A DNA stretch of 64,000 bases, from positions 3,992,244 to 4,056,243 of the forward strand of contig CM046869.1 of the NCBI GenBank assembly GCA_025617745.1, in the 5' to 3' direction. The notes beneath the pieces were generated by a model. It searched no databases, was not told the origin of the DNA, and was given only the letters and a program-made list of their open reading frames with translations. This stretch comes from Heliocidaris erythrogramma. Taxonomy: Eukaryota; Echinodermata; Echinoidea; Camarodonta; Echinometridae. The position numbers and the translations under genes are program-made. Positions within the stretch are counted from its first letter, which is position 1. Each line of letters starts with the position of its first letter. Shown here piece by piece: positions 46,000 through 58,651 of this stretch.

Positions 46000-46740
46000 C
46001 TCAGAAATATATGCATCCACAGTTTCTTCTTTGCAGTTATCACACTTAAATTCTCCAACTCTGCAACTTTCCAGTGGCCAGTACATGTCGTATGCCAGTA
46101 GCAAGTATGGGTTTGTTCATGCTCTTAATAGGCTGAGAAATTAGGCTCATTGGATATAATGACCGCTCATCACTCTTTGACGGTACAGGAACGGTCAATG
46201 ACTGTGGACCCTGTTTCCCTTGTAGCAGCTCTCCATGTGATGTACTTTGGTAACTATCTGTGTCACTCAATACATGTAGTTCTGTTTCGATGGCTGATTG
46301 TAGCAAATGCTCTGCACTTATGGCATTAGGGTTGAATGGGTACACTCCTGTAGCTTTAGACCCACTTATGAAATTGGCTATCGTGAGTTCTCTGCTGTAT
46401 ACTTCTCTGAAGTATACCTAGTGATGACCCTTCCAGGATTCTTACGCATGAACAACTGTCGGCGGCGAATGTAGCCTGCCTTCATGGACCTGAACACGGC
46501 CTTGTCCAGTGGCTGTGTTTGATTTGTTGTATGAGGCGGTAGGAAGAATATGTGTAATGAGTTTGCTCTAGCCAATCGCATGGTGTTCAGAGTAAGGTGC
46601 GAGCTAGGACCATCCAAAATAAGAAGCACTGGTCTTGCTGGGGATAAACTTTGCAGGAACTGCTTCTCAAACCAGGTTTCAAACAGTTCGGCATCCTCCA
46701 ATGCACATGTTGTAAATACTTCTTGCTAAAAAATAACTTT
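46000..46740 (-). pseudogene. pogo/Tigger-type DDE transposase remnant 2
   Basis: The minus frame begins FTTCALEDAELFETWFEKQF at about 46720, with LLILDGPSSH (second catalytic Asp), LPPHTTNQTQPLDKAVF (third Asp) and, across a stop and frame change near 46380, ANFISGSKATGVYPFNPNAI. These follow the order of Tigger/Jerky-like transposases, and the first Asp region is absent. Its upstream part is missing; the AGCTCACCTGAG repeat begins 15-50 bp to the right, so that repeat may have split it. It differs in sequence from remnant 1, so the two are separate elements. Confidence 0.85.
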
Positions 46741-46754
46741 ATACCCGACTTTTT

Positions 46755-48333
46755 AGCTCACCTGAGCCTAAGGCTCGAGTGAGCTATTGCGATGGAAATT
46801 TGTCCGTCGTGCGTCGTCCGTCCGTTAAACTTTTTACATTTTCATCTTCTTCTCCAAAACCCATGATCGGAATTCAACCAAACTTGGTAGGAATCATGCT
46901 TAGGGGTAGGGGACCCAAAGTTGCTAAAATGGTACATGTGGCCCCCAGGGGGAGGGCCCCGAAGTGTAAAAGCTATGTAAATTTCAAACATCTTCTTCTC
47001 CAGAACCAGGCATAGCTCAGACCTGGTATTGTGTATGGAGATACCTCTATAGACGAAAAATGAAAGTTCATGATTTTTTTTCTGGGTGGCCCTATCGGGG
47101 GTCTGTGGGGGCAACATACTGGAGGGGGGGGGGGTGGCGCAAGTTGTCCGCCATCCATAAACTTTTTACATTTTCAGCTTCTCCAAAACCCATGATTGGA
47201 ATTTAACCGAACTTGGTAGGAAGCTCAGACTTGGTATTGTGTATAGAGATACCTCTATAGATGAAGAATGAATGTTGTTCATGAAATTTCTCTGAGTGGC
47301 CCTATAGGGGCCCTGTGGGGGTAACATACTGGAGGGGGGGGGGGGCGCTGCCAGGCAAAATGTACATTCTGATCTTCTCCAAAACACATGATCGGAATTC
47401 AACCAAACTTGGTAGGAATCATCCTTAGGGGTAGGGGATCCAAAGTTGCTAAAATGGTACATGTTGCCCATCGGGGAGGGCCCCCAAGTGTAAAAGCTAT
47501 GTAAATTTCAAACATCTTCTTCTCCAGAACCAGGAATAGCTCACACCTGGTATTGTGTATGGAGATACCTCTATATACGAAAAATGAAAGTTGTTCATGA
47601 TTTTTTTCTGGGTGGCCCTATAGGGGGTCTGTGGGGGCAACATACTGGAGGGGGGGGGGGGGTGGGGCAAGTTGTCCGCCATCCATAAACTTTTTACATT
47701 TTCAGCTTCTTCTCCAAAACCCATGATTGGAATTTAACCGAACTTGGTAGGAAGCTCAGACTTGGTATTGTGTATAGAGATACCTCTATAGATGAAGAAT
47801 GAAAGTTGTTCATGAAATTTTTCTGGGTGGCCTTACTATAATGGTCCTATATGTGGGTAACATACTGGGGAGAGGTGCTGCCAGGAAAAGGAATGATCAG
47901 CCAGAAAAAAATTAAATTTCAAACATTCTTCTCCAGATCCAGAAGTTTATCTAGATATTTTGTGTGTTATATACATCTTGAAGATGAATAAAAAAAAGTT
48001 GTTCATGACCATCTTAGGGTGGCCCCATAGGGGTCCTGCGAGGGCGAGGTTAATATGCAGGAGGGGAAATGTACATTCTTTACATGATTTGTTGTATGAT
48101 TCAACCACACTTGGTGGGAATCATCCTTAGATGTAGGAGATTCAAATAATACATGACATTGTAGACCATGGGTGGGGGGGGGGGGGAATTATGTTAATTT
48201 CTAACATCATCTCATGTACATCCTCCTAGTTGTTTCAATTTCTAACATATGTCCTGGTGGTGCTAGAGAGAACATGCACCAAATGTGAATTGATCCACCT
48301 CAGGTGAGCGTCGTGCCCCCTGGGGCTCTTGTT
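46755..48333. repeat. AGCTCACCTGAG repeat, long copy with internal tandem units
   Basis: Same ends as 17887-18357, but 1.6 kb long. It is expanded by repeated blocks of CTTCTCCAAAACCCATGATC, CCAAACTTGGTAGGAATCAT and GAGATACCTCTATAGA (starts near 46845, 47170, 47375, 47705), with poly-G runs at 47125, 47335, 47650 and 48170. Long minus-strand frames here are by-products. Confidence 0.88.
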
Positions 48334-48949
48334 TATTTATCCACTTGATTATTGTGACAGATATACAGTACGGTGATTATTCATAAACACAGCTAGCGCC
48401 CGTGGATGTCCACGGGCTGCTTCTGCTAGTATTCTATAATATATTAACTGATAAAACTTAAACATGAGTTGTTGAGTGTCTCCATTTCACTCATATTTTT
48501 AGTATTATCTTACGTATATATTGCATTCAGTAATATAATATAGATAATAAAAGAGAAACAAATCTAAAATTTGAATCCATTTGAAAATAACTTCCTTGGA
48601 ACATTTATAAATTTAAGCAATTCAATGTACATAATCAACAGTCTTAAAATAGATAAGAGAAAAAATATGTCAGTTATTTAACAAGTAATGGGGAATATCT
48701 TAAAAAATAAAATGATAAAATCTCACCTGAGATTAAAAATAGAACAGATTTCCAATATATCTTTTAAAGTAGATATTCAAAGAAAATCACAAATATGGCA
48801 ATTAATGTATCACTAGAAACTGGGAAGCTTACAGATGGCAATCGTATAAGTTTTATGTCAACTGCGTATCTGATGATTATAAAAACAACACAAATAAAAG
48901 CTCTTCTCAGCATCTAGAATATCCGAGGATTCGCCAGAAATATAGCGAT

Positions 48950-49520
48950 GTTTTGATGTCGTCACACTAGGGATCGATCCTGCTTAAGCAGACGATGTCC
49001 TATAATGAATGAACGTAATTGCAATGCAATTATTTATCAAATTATAAAGAGTTTGGTGTATTTAAACATGACCTTATTTCACACCATTATAAAGGGAAAG
49101 TGAAACTGATTCTGATAGCTAAAACCGTTTGATTGTAAATACACAGGAGAAGGGTCAATGATCAATGAAATAAACCCCACTTTCAAATTGAAAAGCCCTC
49201 CGAATAATAGCAGGATGGTATTCGTTCCCTCTTGAAACGCCGAACATGCCCCGGTGCAAGCAGCTGAAAATACAATGGCGTCTTATTTTGTTTACAAGTG
49301 ACTGATTCCTTTATTTTTTTAACGCTGCATTTTTCATCAAAATAATACCATACACGAAGTTAAGAGTGAGGCAACAGACTAACATTAAGACTGACGCTAG
49401 TGAAGGAAGAGAAATAAGTGAAGAGGAGATGACAAAATAGGCTCTGAAAAATGTGTAAGATGTTATGGGACATCGTCTGCTTAGACAGGACTGGTCCATG
49501 GTGTGTCGTCACATATCTCA
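48950..49520. mobile_element. probable MITE with imperfect inverted arms
   Basis: TAAGCAGACGATGTCC(T/C)ATAA at 48985-49003 and, inverted, 49456-49475. Homology extends outward over about 45 bp at roughly 78 percent identity. Confidence 0.6.
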
Positions 49521-50324
49521 GCAGCGTTCGAGGAGCTCTTCAGCTGCTATATCGGGGGCTGTATTTTACCGTTTTATAATTGATAATAATCATTACTCCA
49601 AATGTTTCCAAGCGTTGAATTTGGATAACCTTGTTTAATTTATGCCATCTATGCAATAATAAGTATTAAGCCAATATTTAAAATCATTGAAGTTCTACTT
49701 TAAATGCAAAAATCCTTATATTTCTTTAAAAATCAATATTTGCTTAATAGATATTTATTTTTTGATACTGTGACTTACATGTATGGGCAAACCAAATTAA
49801 TTCCAATTTATGAATGCTTCTTTCCTGAGCATCTATAACACCAAACTATGTATTCAACTGCTTTCAGAAAATGGACTCTAATAGTCAAGTGCATTCTGTA
49901 TAGAACTTAATTTGTACTTTACGATTTCATAATAAAAAGCTGATTAATTGATACCATAAAAAATCTATAAACTGTTAAGTATCAATTAAAATTAAAAGCT
50001 AAGTCATTACATCATAACAAAGCTTTCACAGAATAACAAAATATTAACGTCCAAATAACTAAAAGTACAAAAAGTGAATCTATCATTTTATAACATTCAA
50101 GGTTTTTGTTAAGAATACCTTATGCAAATACTTCAATACATTAAAATTTATCATTTTAAGTTAACCATATTTATCGTACAGTCGATAAAATGTAAATAAA
50201 ATTATAAAAAGAAAAGAAATCACTTACTTAAATATATGTGGGGACTTGTACAAATAACTCAATATAAAGAGTTGCAATCAAAAATGCATATAAAGTTCAC
50301 ACACCATCAAAATGTCTCTTTTGC
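49521..50324. other. AT-rich non-coding stretch
   Basis: Strongly AT-rich with no domain-bearing frame or clear repeat. It probably includes intron or 3' sequence of the minus-strand gene to the right. Confidence 0.5.
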
Positions 50325-50745
50325 CTAATGGAATGCATTCCGACTTACTTGTCCACAAGAAACTAAGGTGTCCTGCATTGCAGCTGTAATGCAGGACGGT
50401 TGCTTTTTACTGTAAGCTCTTCTGTATTCTAACTCGCTTATCAAGCATTCCTCATTCCAGTCGATTTCTTCCAGGGACTTTTTCACAAAGACTGTGAATA
50501 CCTTCCTGTTACCTTCCATTCGGTGAGTTGAAAAACTGCCAAAGTTTTCAGCTCTTGTCAAGGCAGATGTGAATTCATTGCAGTTTACACTCCTTAGGGT
50601 CTTGGCACAGGTGATTTGAACAATCTAAATGTCACAACAGGGCCTGGTGCCTTTAGGATGCATGTAGTCACAGCTTTTTCTTTGGGCCGCCGAACTTCGG
50701 GACTTGCTGCTCCTTCAGTTATGTTCCTTAACTCCTATAACATAA
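50325..50745 (-). pseudogene. second exon region of the P-loop ATPase gene, with a frameshift
   Basis: Downstream of 51343-52430 on the same strand, after the acceptor TGTTATAG (exon from about 50737), the frame reads ELRNITEGAASPEVRRPKEK and TFRLFKSPVP. It hits TAA near 50620, but shifting one base gives TLRSVNCNEFTSALTRAENF, EGNRKVFTVFVKKSLEEIDW and ITAAMQDTLVSCGQ, followed by a good donor GTAAGT. It looks like one exon with a one-base indel. No known domain is recognised. A further exon to the left was not found. Confidence 0.55.
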
Positions 50746-51342
50746 AAAGAATAAAAATTGTATAAAGACTGTTAAAAGTCAAATATCTACTATATAACAA
50801 TTAATTTAAACTCATTTGTACCTATTTAAAAATGCAAAGAAATATATTCATTAAAAATTATTTTCAATATTAATTTTACCATACAAATTTCATCAATTTC
50901 CAATTCAATAATACTAATTAAATATTTGAAAAAAATATGGATTTCCCTTATTTTCGTTTAGAATACATTAATACCTGCAAAACGCTAATATTAATCCAAC
51001 AACAAAGCATTGTTCTTGATACTTTTAAAGAGAATTAAAATATTATGTATACATATACTTCAATAACAAAGCCACAGTTTTGTCTTTGCCTAATGATGTA
51101 ATAGGTATGTTTAAATTATTTTTGAGTAATAAAATAACACAAGTAGACTGATTATAATATGTTATTAAAGATCATTAAATGGATACAAAATTCGAGATCC
51201 CATTTTTGTTTGTATCAAACTGAATGCCATAAAATTAGATTACATAAAGTTTACCAAACTGATAAGTTAAGTGACCTCCCCCCTTTATACCACATACCAA
51301 AATATCATTTTATCATGTACATTACAGTAATTTTACACTTAC

Positions 51343-52430
51343 ACACACATGAAGGTGTCTTTCTGGTTCTCATTGCACCTGACAGGGCACTCATGGATAT
51401 TGTCCTTGGAGGAATGTTCACACTAACACCATCTACATGTAAGACTTGCATGATAACACATTCCAATACATGGATGACTGGTGCGAGGCGTAACACAAGA
51501 TCAAGTTTCTTGCTTTGAGGGGGAGGTAGCCCTTCTCTGACAGCAGAATTAATCTGCTCAATGTATTGTTCATTGATATTATCCAACTCTCTCTGGCTAT
51601 TGTCCGAGAAAAACGTACTCAACACCACCGACCTCATCGTGTAGCTGGGACACCCCTTTAAGAACATGGGATGCTCCTGAAGCTTTTCACGAGCCTCTCT
51701 TGTTTCTCTCGGGGATGGTCTGATGCAGTCTGGAAAATGCAATAGCAATCTCTCAAGAAACCCGTTCCCAACGTCTATTAGTGTTGCAAGTTGGGCAGCA
51801 GGACCAGGTTGTATTGCACCTAGAATGCAAAATGCAATGTCATTAGCGATGTCTCTCGTCTTCTGGGATGCATATGAGACAGAAACTCTTTCTCCTGAGA
51901 AGATCTGACTGAGCATTGAAATATGTCCATTAGCCGTGTCTCCATCAGTTTTTTACCATTTTGACCAACACCTCAAAGAACTCACTGGAGACAAGCATCT
52001 TGCCACCTTCACTCAGTTTCTGGATAAGTCCAGCAGACGTGGATTTACCCAAAATGACATTTTCTCCATCGCGTGCAGCTACGATAGCAGCTAGGGGTTC
52101 CACACACCCGGTTTCGATGGCCTGGCTCTTACCTGTTGATGGAGGGCCGACGAATATTGTGTAAATGTTCGTTTTACACGACATTCCGTTGTACAGTACC
52201 CTGCATTTTTCACCTAGGATGAAGCCTGACGTTGTAATAACACTATCCAGAAGATACCCTTCGCAACAGCTAATAGCCTTGGCTTGGTTTCTTATATATT
52301 CTCCAACCTTCTCTGAAAACAGAGAGTTGTATTGGAAAGGAGTGTTTCGCAAACGGGAATGCAAATTTCCCCAAGTAAGAGCATTCTGTTTCCTCACAGC
52401 ACTCAAACGCGACATAGCGTAAAGTAACAA
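51343..52430 (-). pseudogene. P-loop ATPase resembling DUF3987 proteins, with one frameshift
   Basis: From 52430 the frame reads MSRLSAVRKQNALTWGNLHS, then EKVGEYIRNQAKAISCCEGY and a Walker A site FVGPPSTGKSQAIE, then GGKMLVSSEFFEVLV, a possible Walker B-like strand. At a run of six T (about 51948-51957) one extra base causes a stop. With one fewer base the frame continues TDGDTANGHISMLSQIFSGE to LAPVIHVLECVIMQVLHVDG. The layout (helical N-terminus, P-loop, helical C-terminus) resembles the DUF3987 family, found in phage/plasmid and animal proteins of unclear role. A donor-like GTGTAAGT lies at about 51337-51342. A single homopolymer indel could be an assembly error, so the gene may be intact. 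Confidence 0.6.
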
Positions 52431-53679
52431 ATAAAATAAATAAAGTTCTTAAGTGAACAAAGAATCAGAAAAAATATATCAAAATCTCTCAATGCTGAAT
52501 ACTAATGAAGCTAACACTCTCTATGTCTCGATGAAATCAGGTGAATGAAAGAATAGCACAAGACCTCTGCTATTTATACTTGAAGAGGCACTGTCTTAAT
52601 CCCTTTCTCCGTGATTCTCTTAATCTTCCAAAACACCAGTCACTAATTGCCTTATCGTGGAATTTTAAGGTAAGATGCCCAACTTATACCCAACCGTGGG
52701 AAAGTGTACTTTGTCTTGTAAATTTGCTCTCCAAGTTGTCGTTTATATCAGACTATTCACATTTAATTAAAAACATTTTAAACATTTACATTCATTTAGA
52801 TATTTATGTAACCATGCGAAACCTAATAGAGACGCAACACAAATATAAGTATAAAATTAACATTAACAGTCAAAATTATACCTATGTACTAACAAAATTA
52901 TATATTTACAACTGTCTGTTTAGACTTTTCATAATCTTGACTATTACACAAAAAAGGCTACCTAGGGAGGAAGGTGCAGGGAGACAAATTCCACCCCTCC
53001 CGCTCAAATTACAAAAGCTTTGACGTTTTACTCGATCTTCAGGCAAAAAGACAGCTTAAATCATCCGTTTAGGCCCAAAGTTAGTTCTATGCCCTGACTG
53101 TAACCATTTATTTGGATGCAACACTCCAATTTAATCGACATCAATAATATAGCATTTTAATAGACTACAGTTATAAATATTTTAATACTAAAGCCTAAAT
53201 TTATGTTGCATATCATCAGAGAAATGCTGTAAAACATAGATTGGTGTTTCATCAACCAATAACTAAACAATTATAGACCTCTGGACAGACTCACGGTCTA
53301 TAGAAAGATGGACTTTTACAAATCGCATGAGTTCAGTTCAATGTGAAGTACATTTATCATAAAATTATATAGATATCCAGACTCACGGTCGTTAGTAAGA
53401 TGGTCTTTTCCAAATTGTATGTGTTCAGTTTCACAGAAAAAAACACATGTAAATTAACAACGCAATAATACATGTATCATAACTTTGCCTACTATGAGCA
53501 TTATATTATTTTGTTCATAAGTTATTCTTTATTTCATGAATAGAAAAAAAGGCCAACCAATTTATATTTCAATTAAAAAAGTGCCTTTATGGAAATTCTT
53601 TCCTATTGGATGAATTGTAAATACTTTATATTAAGAAATACGCAGCAATTCAATATGTTCCTGTTAACGTAGGCTATAA
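52431..53679. other. AT-rich non-coding stretch
   Basis: No convincing exon or repeat apart from a short duplicated ACTCACGGTC(T)ATAG motif near 53290 and 53383. The plus-strand frame 52541-53023 lacks domain features. Confidence 0.5.
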
Positions 53680-54405
53680 TATTACTTACACCCTGGTAAC
53701 GTAGGTCCGTAGGCTATGATTACTGACACCCTGGCAACGTAGGTCCGCAGGCTATAATATTACTTACACCCTGGCAACGTAGGTTCGTAGGTCCCTAAGT
53801 CCGTAGTCTATAATATTACTTACACCCTGGCAACGTAGGTGCGTAGGTCCATAGGCTTGAATTACTTCGTACGCCCTGTCAATGTAGGTCCGTAGGTCCG
53901 TAGGCTATAATATTACTTACACCCTGGCAACGTAGGTCCGTAGGCTTGGATATTATGGACACTCTATCAACGTAGTTCCGTAGGTCCTTAGGCTTTGATA
54001 TCAGTATTATTGACACCCTGGCAAAGTAGGTCCGTAGGTACGTAGGCTTTAATGTTACTTAAATCCTGGCAACGTAGGTCCGTAGGCTATAATATTACTT
54101 ACACCCTGCCAACGTAGGTCCGTAGGCTATGATTACCGACGCCTGCCAACGTAGGTCCGTAGGTCCGTAGGCTTTCATAATACTTACACCCTGGCAACGT
54201 AGGTCTGTAGGTCCGTAGGCTTTCATAATACTTACACCCTGGCAACGTAGGTGTGTAGGTCCGTAGGCTTGAATATTACTTATGCCCTGTCAACGTAGGT
54301 CCGTAGGCTATAATATTACTTACACCCTGCCAACGTAGGTCCGTAGGGCGTAGGTCCGTAGGCTGTTATATTACTTGGTATCAGCGTAGGTCCGTAGGTT
54401 GACCT
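53680..54405. repeat. complex minisatellite, CCTGGCAACGTAGGTCCGTAGG
   Basis: About 15 units of roughly 40-60 bp: TAATATTACTTACACCCTGG, CAACGTAGG, then one to three copies of TCCGTAGG. The octamer GTCCGTAG is itself tandemly variable, giving a two-level repeat. Confidence 0.95.
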
Positions 54406-54598
54406 AAGAACCTAAAGTCATCGTGGTAGGGTATTCTATAGTTGCTCCCACAAGACTTTAACAGCACCAGGATTTCACTTATTACGAAGCAGAGGTTTAA
54501 CACTTTATGTATTCTCTCAAAAGTTAGCCTGGGCTACAATACTAACTCAGTAGAAGAGCCGAGACTAATATTATTTTGAACCGAGCCAGGGTTACTAG

Positions 54599-55385
54599 CA
54601 GGGTAAAAAATACACAGGGGTGACGGGCGATTTCGCCCTCGGTGGAGCGCTAATCGCCCCCTAAAATCCTTAAAACCCAGTTCTTTGGGGCGACCATTTT
54701 ATTTAGAGTCGCCCCCTTGCCTCAGCTCCGAAATTGTATATAAATTTATGAATTGTGAAATTCGTGATCTAAGAGCAGGACTCCGAGCAGGACACGGCAA
54801 GCTTTCTTTTCAGAAGTCTAACTGCGGAAATCATGAACGAGATCGAACCGAGTTTATAACAGTCTTAGCGTAAATAAATGCGCAAGGCATAGTGGGAAAT
54901 GGAATAAAGGTAACAACTTTTTCTCGGGTGTTACGTATCAGTGCTGTTGTAATCCAATAATGAAAATCGCTTGCTTCAGTTTAAATTCATTTTGTAATTT
55001 TGTAAACTTTCACCCAGATCTCATTACAGCTGATAGTGTGATATTGTGAGTTTATTCCAATATGTAATTGCAATAACTAGTTAAATTATGTGCTACCTCT
55101 GCAACCTCACAATCACAAAATCAGATGCATCTTAAGATAAAAGGAGGGGGGGGGTACTGGATAGTGAAAAAGGGCTGATAATAAAACAACAACACACACA
55201 TTAATGCATGAAATTATGAATACATACTGATACTCGTTACGCAGTACTCGCAGGGAGAAAAATTGTGATATCAGCAATTCAAGATAGCACCCTTGGGCCT
55301 AGAAATAGCCCATGTAAAGTTGTCCACAGGGGCTACTTTTTTAGAAATAATAGCCCTCATGAAAAAAAAAGTATTTTTTACCCTG
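54599..55385. mobile_element. hAT-type non-autonomous element, 787 bp
   Basis: Terminal inverted repeat CAGGGTAAAAAATAC, with a perfect 8-bp duplication GTTACTAG at 54591-54598 and 55386-55393. The interior has inverted GGGCGATTTCGCCC-like words and no transposase. Confidence 0.92.
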
Positions 55386-55905
55386 GTTACTAGTAGCGTA
55401 GTGATGGTTTAGCAATGGCTTGGATATGCTCAATATGACTACTAAATCCAAACCTTAAAATAAAATGAGGCAAATGCCATTTAAAGGTTTGGTATTCATA
55501 GCAGACAACCATGGTCCACTTGACATTTATTTTTAAAAAGTTTTTAAATCAATTCAGGCTACAGAAGGGAAATACTCTGCAACTTCTTTTGGTTACCAAT
55601 CACTGCCATGGTGGATGGTTTATAACTATTGGCTAAAGCACATTTGTATTGAAATTGTACATTGAAATCATGTTTTTGGTCTGAGCTACAAGTATAAAAT
55701 TGTGTAACTTAGGAACCATATGCCTGGGTGTCATAAATTAGGTCTCAAAAGATGCATAACATTCAAAAGAAAAATGTCATGAAACGTTGCAGTTAGAGCT
55801 TTTCGTGATGCAGACCTATCAAGCAAAACTTTGGGAAAGCAAACTACTTGAATTAAAAATTACATGCCAGAATCTTGCGATCTCTTGGAGGGCAAGAATA
55901 CGTAC

Positions 55906-56036
55906 CCGTAGTTTTCTTGCATGTGAGATACAAGAACACTAACCAACTGCCTCCTGGTGGCATCCGTAAGGAATCCATTGCTCTCAGCTTCAAGCAATAT
56001 TGCGTCAGCACGAGTCTCCAGTATTTCCCGAATAAA
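55906..56036 (-). CDS. exon of an unrecognised multi-exon gene (helical repeat module)
   Basis: 131 bp between TACTTGCAG and GTACGT. It encodes FIREILETRADAILLEAES, NGFLTDATRRQLVSVLV and SHMQENYG. The pattern of an ILE helix, G-x-L-T-x-x-x-R and LV-x-x-LV resembles a module common in uncharacterised animal proteins where it sits near a SAM or nuclease-like domain. The phase matches the exon at 56980-57145. I do not recognise the gene. Confidence 0.55.
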
Positions 56037-56979
56037 CTGCAAGTAGAATTGTAAAGTAATATGGTTGAGAATTTCAAATCAGTTAATATGTCCCTGTTAA
56101 ATCTGTATGTGACCAGGCACCACAAAACCCATAAAAAGTCGCCAGAAATGAATTTTTAATAAAGATCCCTTCTGAAAGAGGGGATTATCAGCTTTAAAAT
56201 GATGTATAACTCATTACCATTGGTTGATCCTAACCCACTTTACAAAGAGAAGAATGTTTACTACCATAGAACGTTACTTTTGAGAAATAAGGGATTAAAG
56301 TGCACTCTCACTCTCCCACTATTTTGCAAAGGTGACAAAAAGAAAATTAGAACTCAATAGAATTTTCATGAAAGGAGTCATCCAATTACCCCCAAAGTTG
56401 GCATACTAACTACAAATGTCCATTGCCATGCAATGCGAATGTATCCCCCGGCACTGGCAGCGATTCGAAGGAGGGACAAAGAACCTCTCCCCCCCCCCCT
56501 CCCTCAAACAAAAGGATGGCGTAGAGATTGCCGCCAGTGGCCCAGAACATTGTTTTGGTGATGCTACTGCTAGTGTTGACAATGTGTGTAGATTAGAGTA
56601 TAATGCATCTCTATAGAAAATTCGAAAGAAATCTGTCAAGAAATGTGACCTCAGAGCGCAAACAAGATATCCACTAAAATATGACCTTTGACCCTATGAA
56701 AGACAGGACACTGGTGGCAGCATCACCAAAAACTATAGGTGTGTAGACTTTACCAAGATTACACTTCCATACAAAGTTTGAACGAAATCTGTCAAGCAAT
56801 GCAGAAGAGTGCAAGAAATTGACAAATGACCTTTGACCCCCCCTGTTAAATTAGGGTTAAATTTGCAATGTCCATGGAACAAGAACATGAGGACTATTAA
56901 AGAAAAGTTATTGAAAATTTGTTTTCTCTCCCCCTCTTTCCCTTGAGCTGACTCCCGAAGGCCTGATATAATTTCTCAC

Positions 56980-57145
56980 CTTGCTTGAAATGTCATCTTT
57001 GCATTCTTGGCCAGAAACACATGGAGTCCTGTGGAACCTGGGTTTTTGGGCATTGGTACCGTCATGGACATCCTCATCCGTGCCGCTGCTAGTACTTGGA
57101 CTAGATGTTGCCACTTTAACAGTGTCCAAGCTTATTCTTGGTAAC
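56980..57145 (-). CDS. upstream exon of the same unrecognised gene
   Basis: 166 bp between TTTGTGTAG and GTGAGA. It encodes LPRISLDTVKVATSSPSTSS, DEDVHDGTNAQKPRFHRTPC and ECKDDISSK. It is Ser/Thr-rich and likely disordered. It ends in phase 0, which joins cleanly to 55906-56036. Exons further upstream were not identified with certainty. Confidence 0.5.
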
Positions 57146-57249
57146 CTACACAAACAAGCTATGCTTTCCAGTAGGTTCCTTTTTCATTTCATGATTCTGT
57201 ACATTGTAATCATATTGTTTTGTATATGGAAAAATGAGATGAAATAAAA

Positions 57250-58650
57250 CCTGCATCAATCACCCTAACTTTCTTGGTTCTCGTCAGTGAAGGAAAGGGG
57301 ATACGAAAAAGTCTGACTCAGAAAATGTTAGAAAACCCATCCGAACCGACAAATTTCTTTAGTCTACGGTCACCCTAGCCTTCATTCAGTCAGGCGCACG
57401 TGCTAGTGAAGCCGGCTGGATAAAGCACAGCTACATGTGGCTGTGCCTAGCCTAGCCTTATTCAGTCAGGTGCCGCAGGAGTGTGGTGCAAAAGCGCACT
57501 AGCACCGACTAGTGCTCCCCCTATCATACTGTAAATCGATAAATGATCATGCCTCTGTCTCATCAGATCAGTTGACACTAATGTTGGTCTAGGTCTATTA
57601 AACATTTGACAACTTTTTTTGAGAGCTTCCTTGGTGTTTGAATTAATCATTGATCAGTTCTCAAATTGGCAATAACTTATTTTTTCTTCAAAACTGAAAA
57701 AAGTAAATAGGGAGAATGGGGTAAGTTGAGTCACCCCCTTATCTTCAAACAAAACAACTTTCTGAATTCATGCGTCCCTCACGTGTACATGTTTATTGTG
57801 TCAGCAGCAGCACCCTGTTAGGTTTCTCATTAAAAATCAAATTAAGACATAAAAATTAAATTTCTAAGTATTGGGTAAAAATTGAAAATTATCATTTTAT
57901 CATTATTTTTTATTAGGTATAAAGAAAATGTCTAAATTCATACCCTTTTCTAAATTGTCTTTCATACCCTTTTCTAAATATTACTTGGTTTGCATAGAGA
58001 AAAATCCAAATATAAAAAAAGAAAAAAATTTTCATGTGACCAGAAATTAGCATATTTTAAGTGTATAATTGTTTTTTATTAACTTTGAGAAGCAATTTAA
58101 AGGTCATTCTATTAAATAAACTTATCTAGTATATATTCTTTTAGTACCTATAACATACTACCACCACTGTTAATATCACTATGCTTGGGCTCTTTATCTT
58201 GAAGTAATTAACATTTGAAATACCATCTTTATAGCCAACATGTGTTAATTTTCATTGATTTTGATGTGTTTACAACCATTTGACAGTGTACATGTAGGCC
58301 ATTAAACGTTCTGGATGCAAAATTTCTTGGGTAACTCGTTAAAATTTGGTTAAATGCCTATCTATACACAAGAATTGGTGGTGTTCCCAGATTGGACTAA
58401 GGGTCATCCATGACCTTGAACTTGGCTTATTTTGAGAATATCCCAACTTTGAGGGTGCTCTTTAGCAAAACCGTTTGGACAAACGTGCTAATTTTGTTTT
58501 AGGTTTGTTCAATTACTAAAAGTGTTGAAATATACAAAATATTGGGTCCTAAGCTTATTTAATTTTGAAGCTATGAGCCTCCAAACATACACTTGGAATC
58601 ACAGATTTTACAGTTAACGCCATTTTCGGTGACCTTTTAACAAAAATTTT
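57250..58650. other. non-coding stretch
   Basis: AT-rich. Two copies of TTCATACCCTTTTCTAAAT near 57938-57978. Nothing else supported. Confidence 0.5.
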
Positions 58651-58651
58651 G

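Noticed and set aside
45883-46104. Cys-rich minus-strand ORF (FKCDNCKEETVDAY)
   Set aside because: Short, with no splice signals, and overlapping the downstream part of a transposase remnant.
46842-47724. Several minus-strand ORFs with PPPP and FWRRR motifs
   Set aside because: They recur in register with the tandem blocks of the AGCTCACCTGAG repeat and also appear at 17962-18297.
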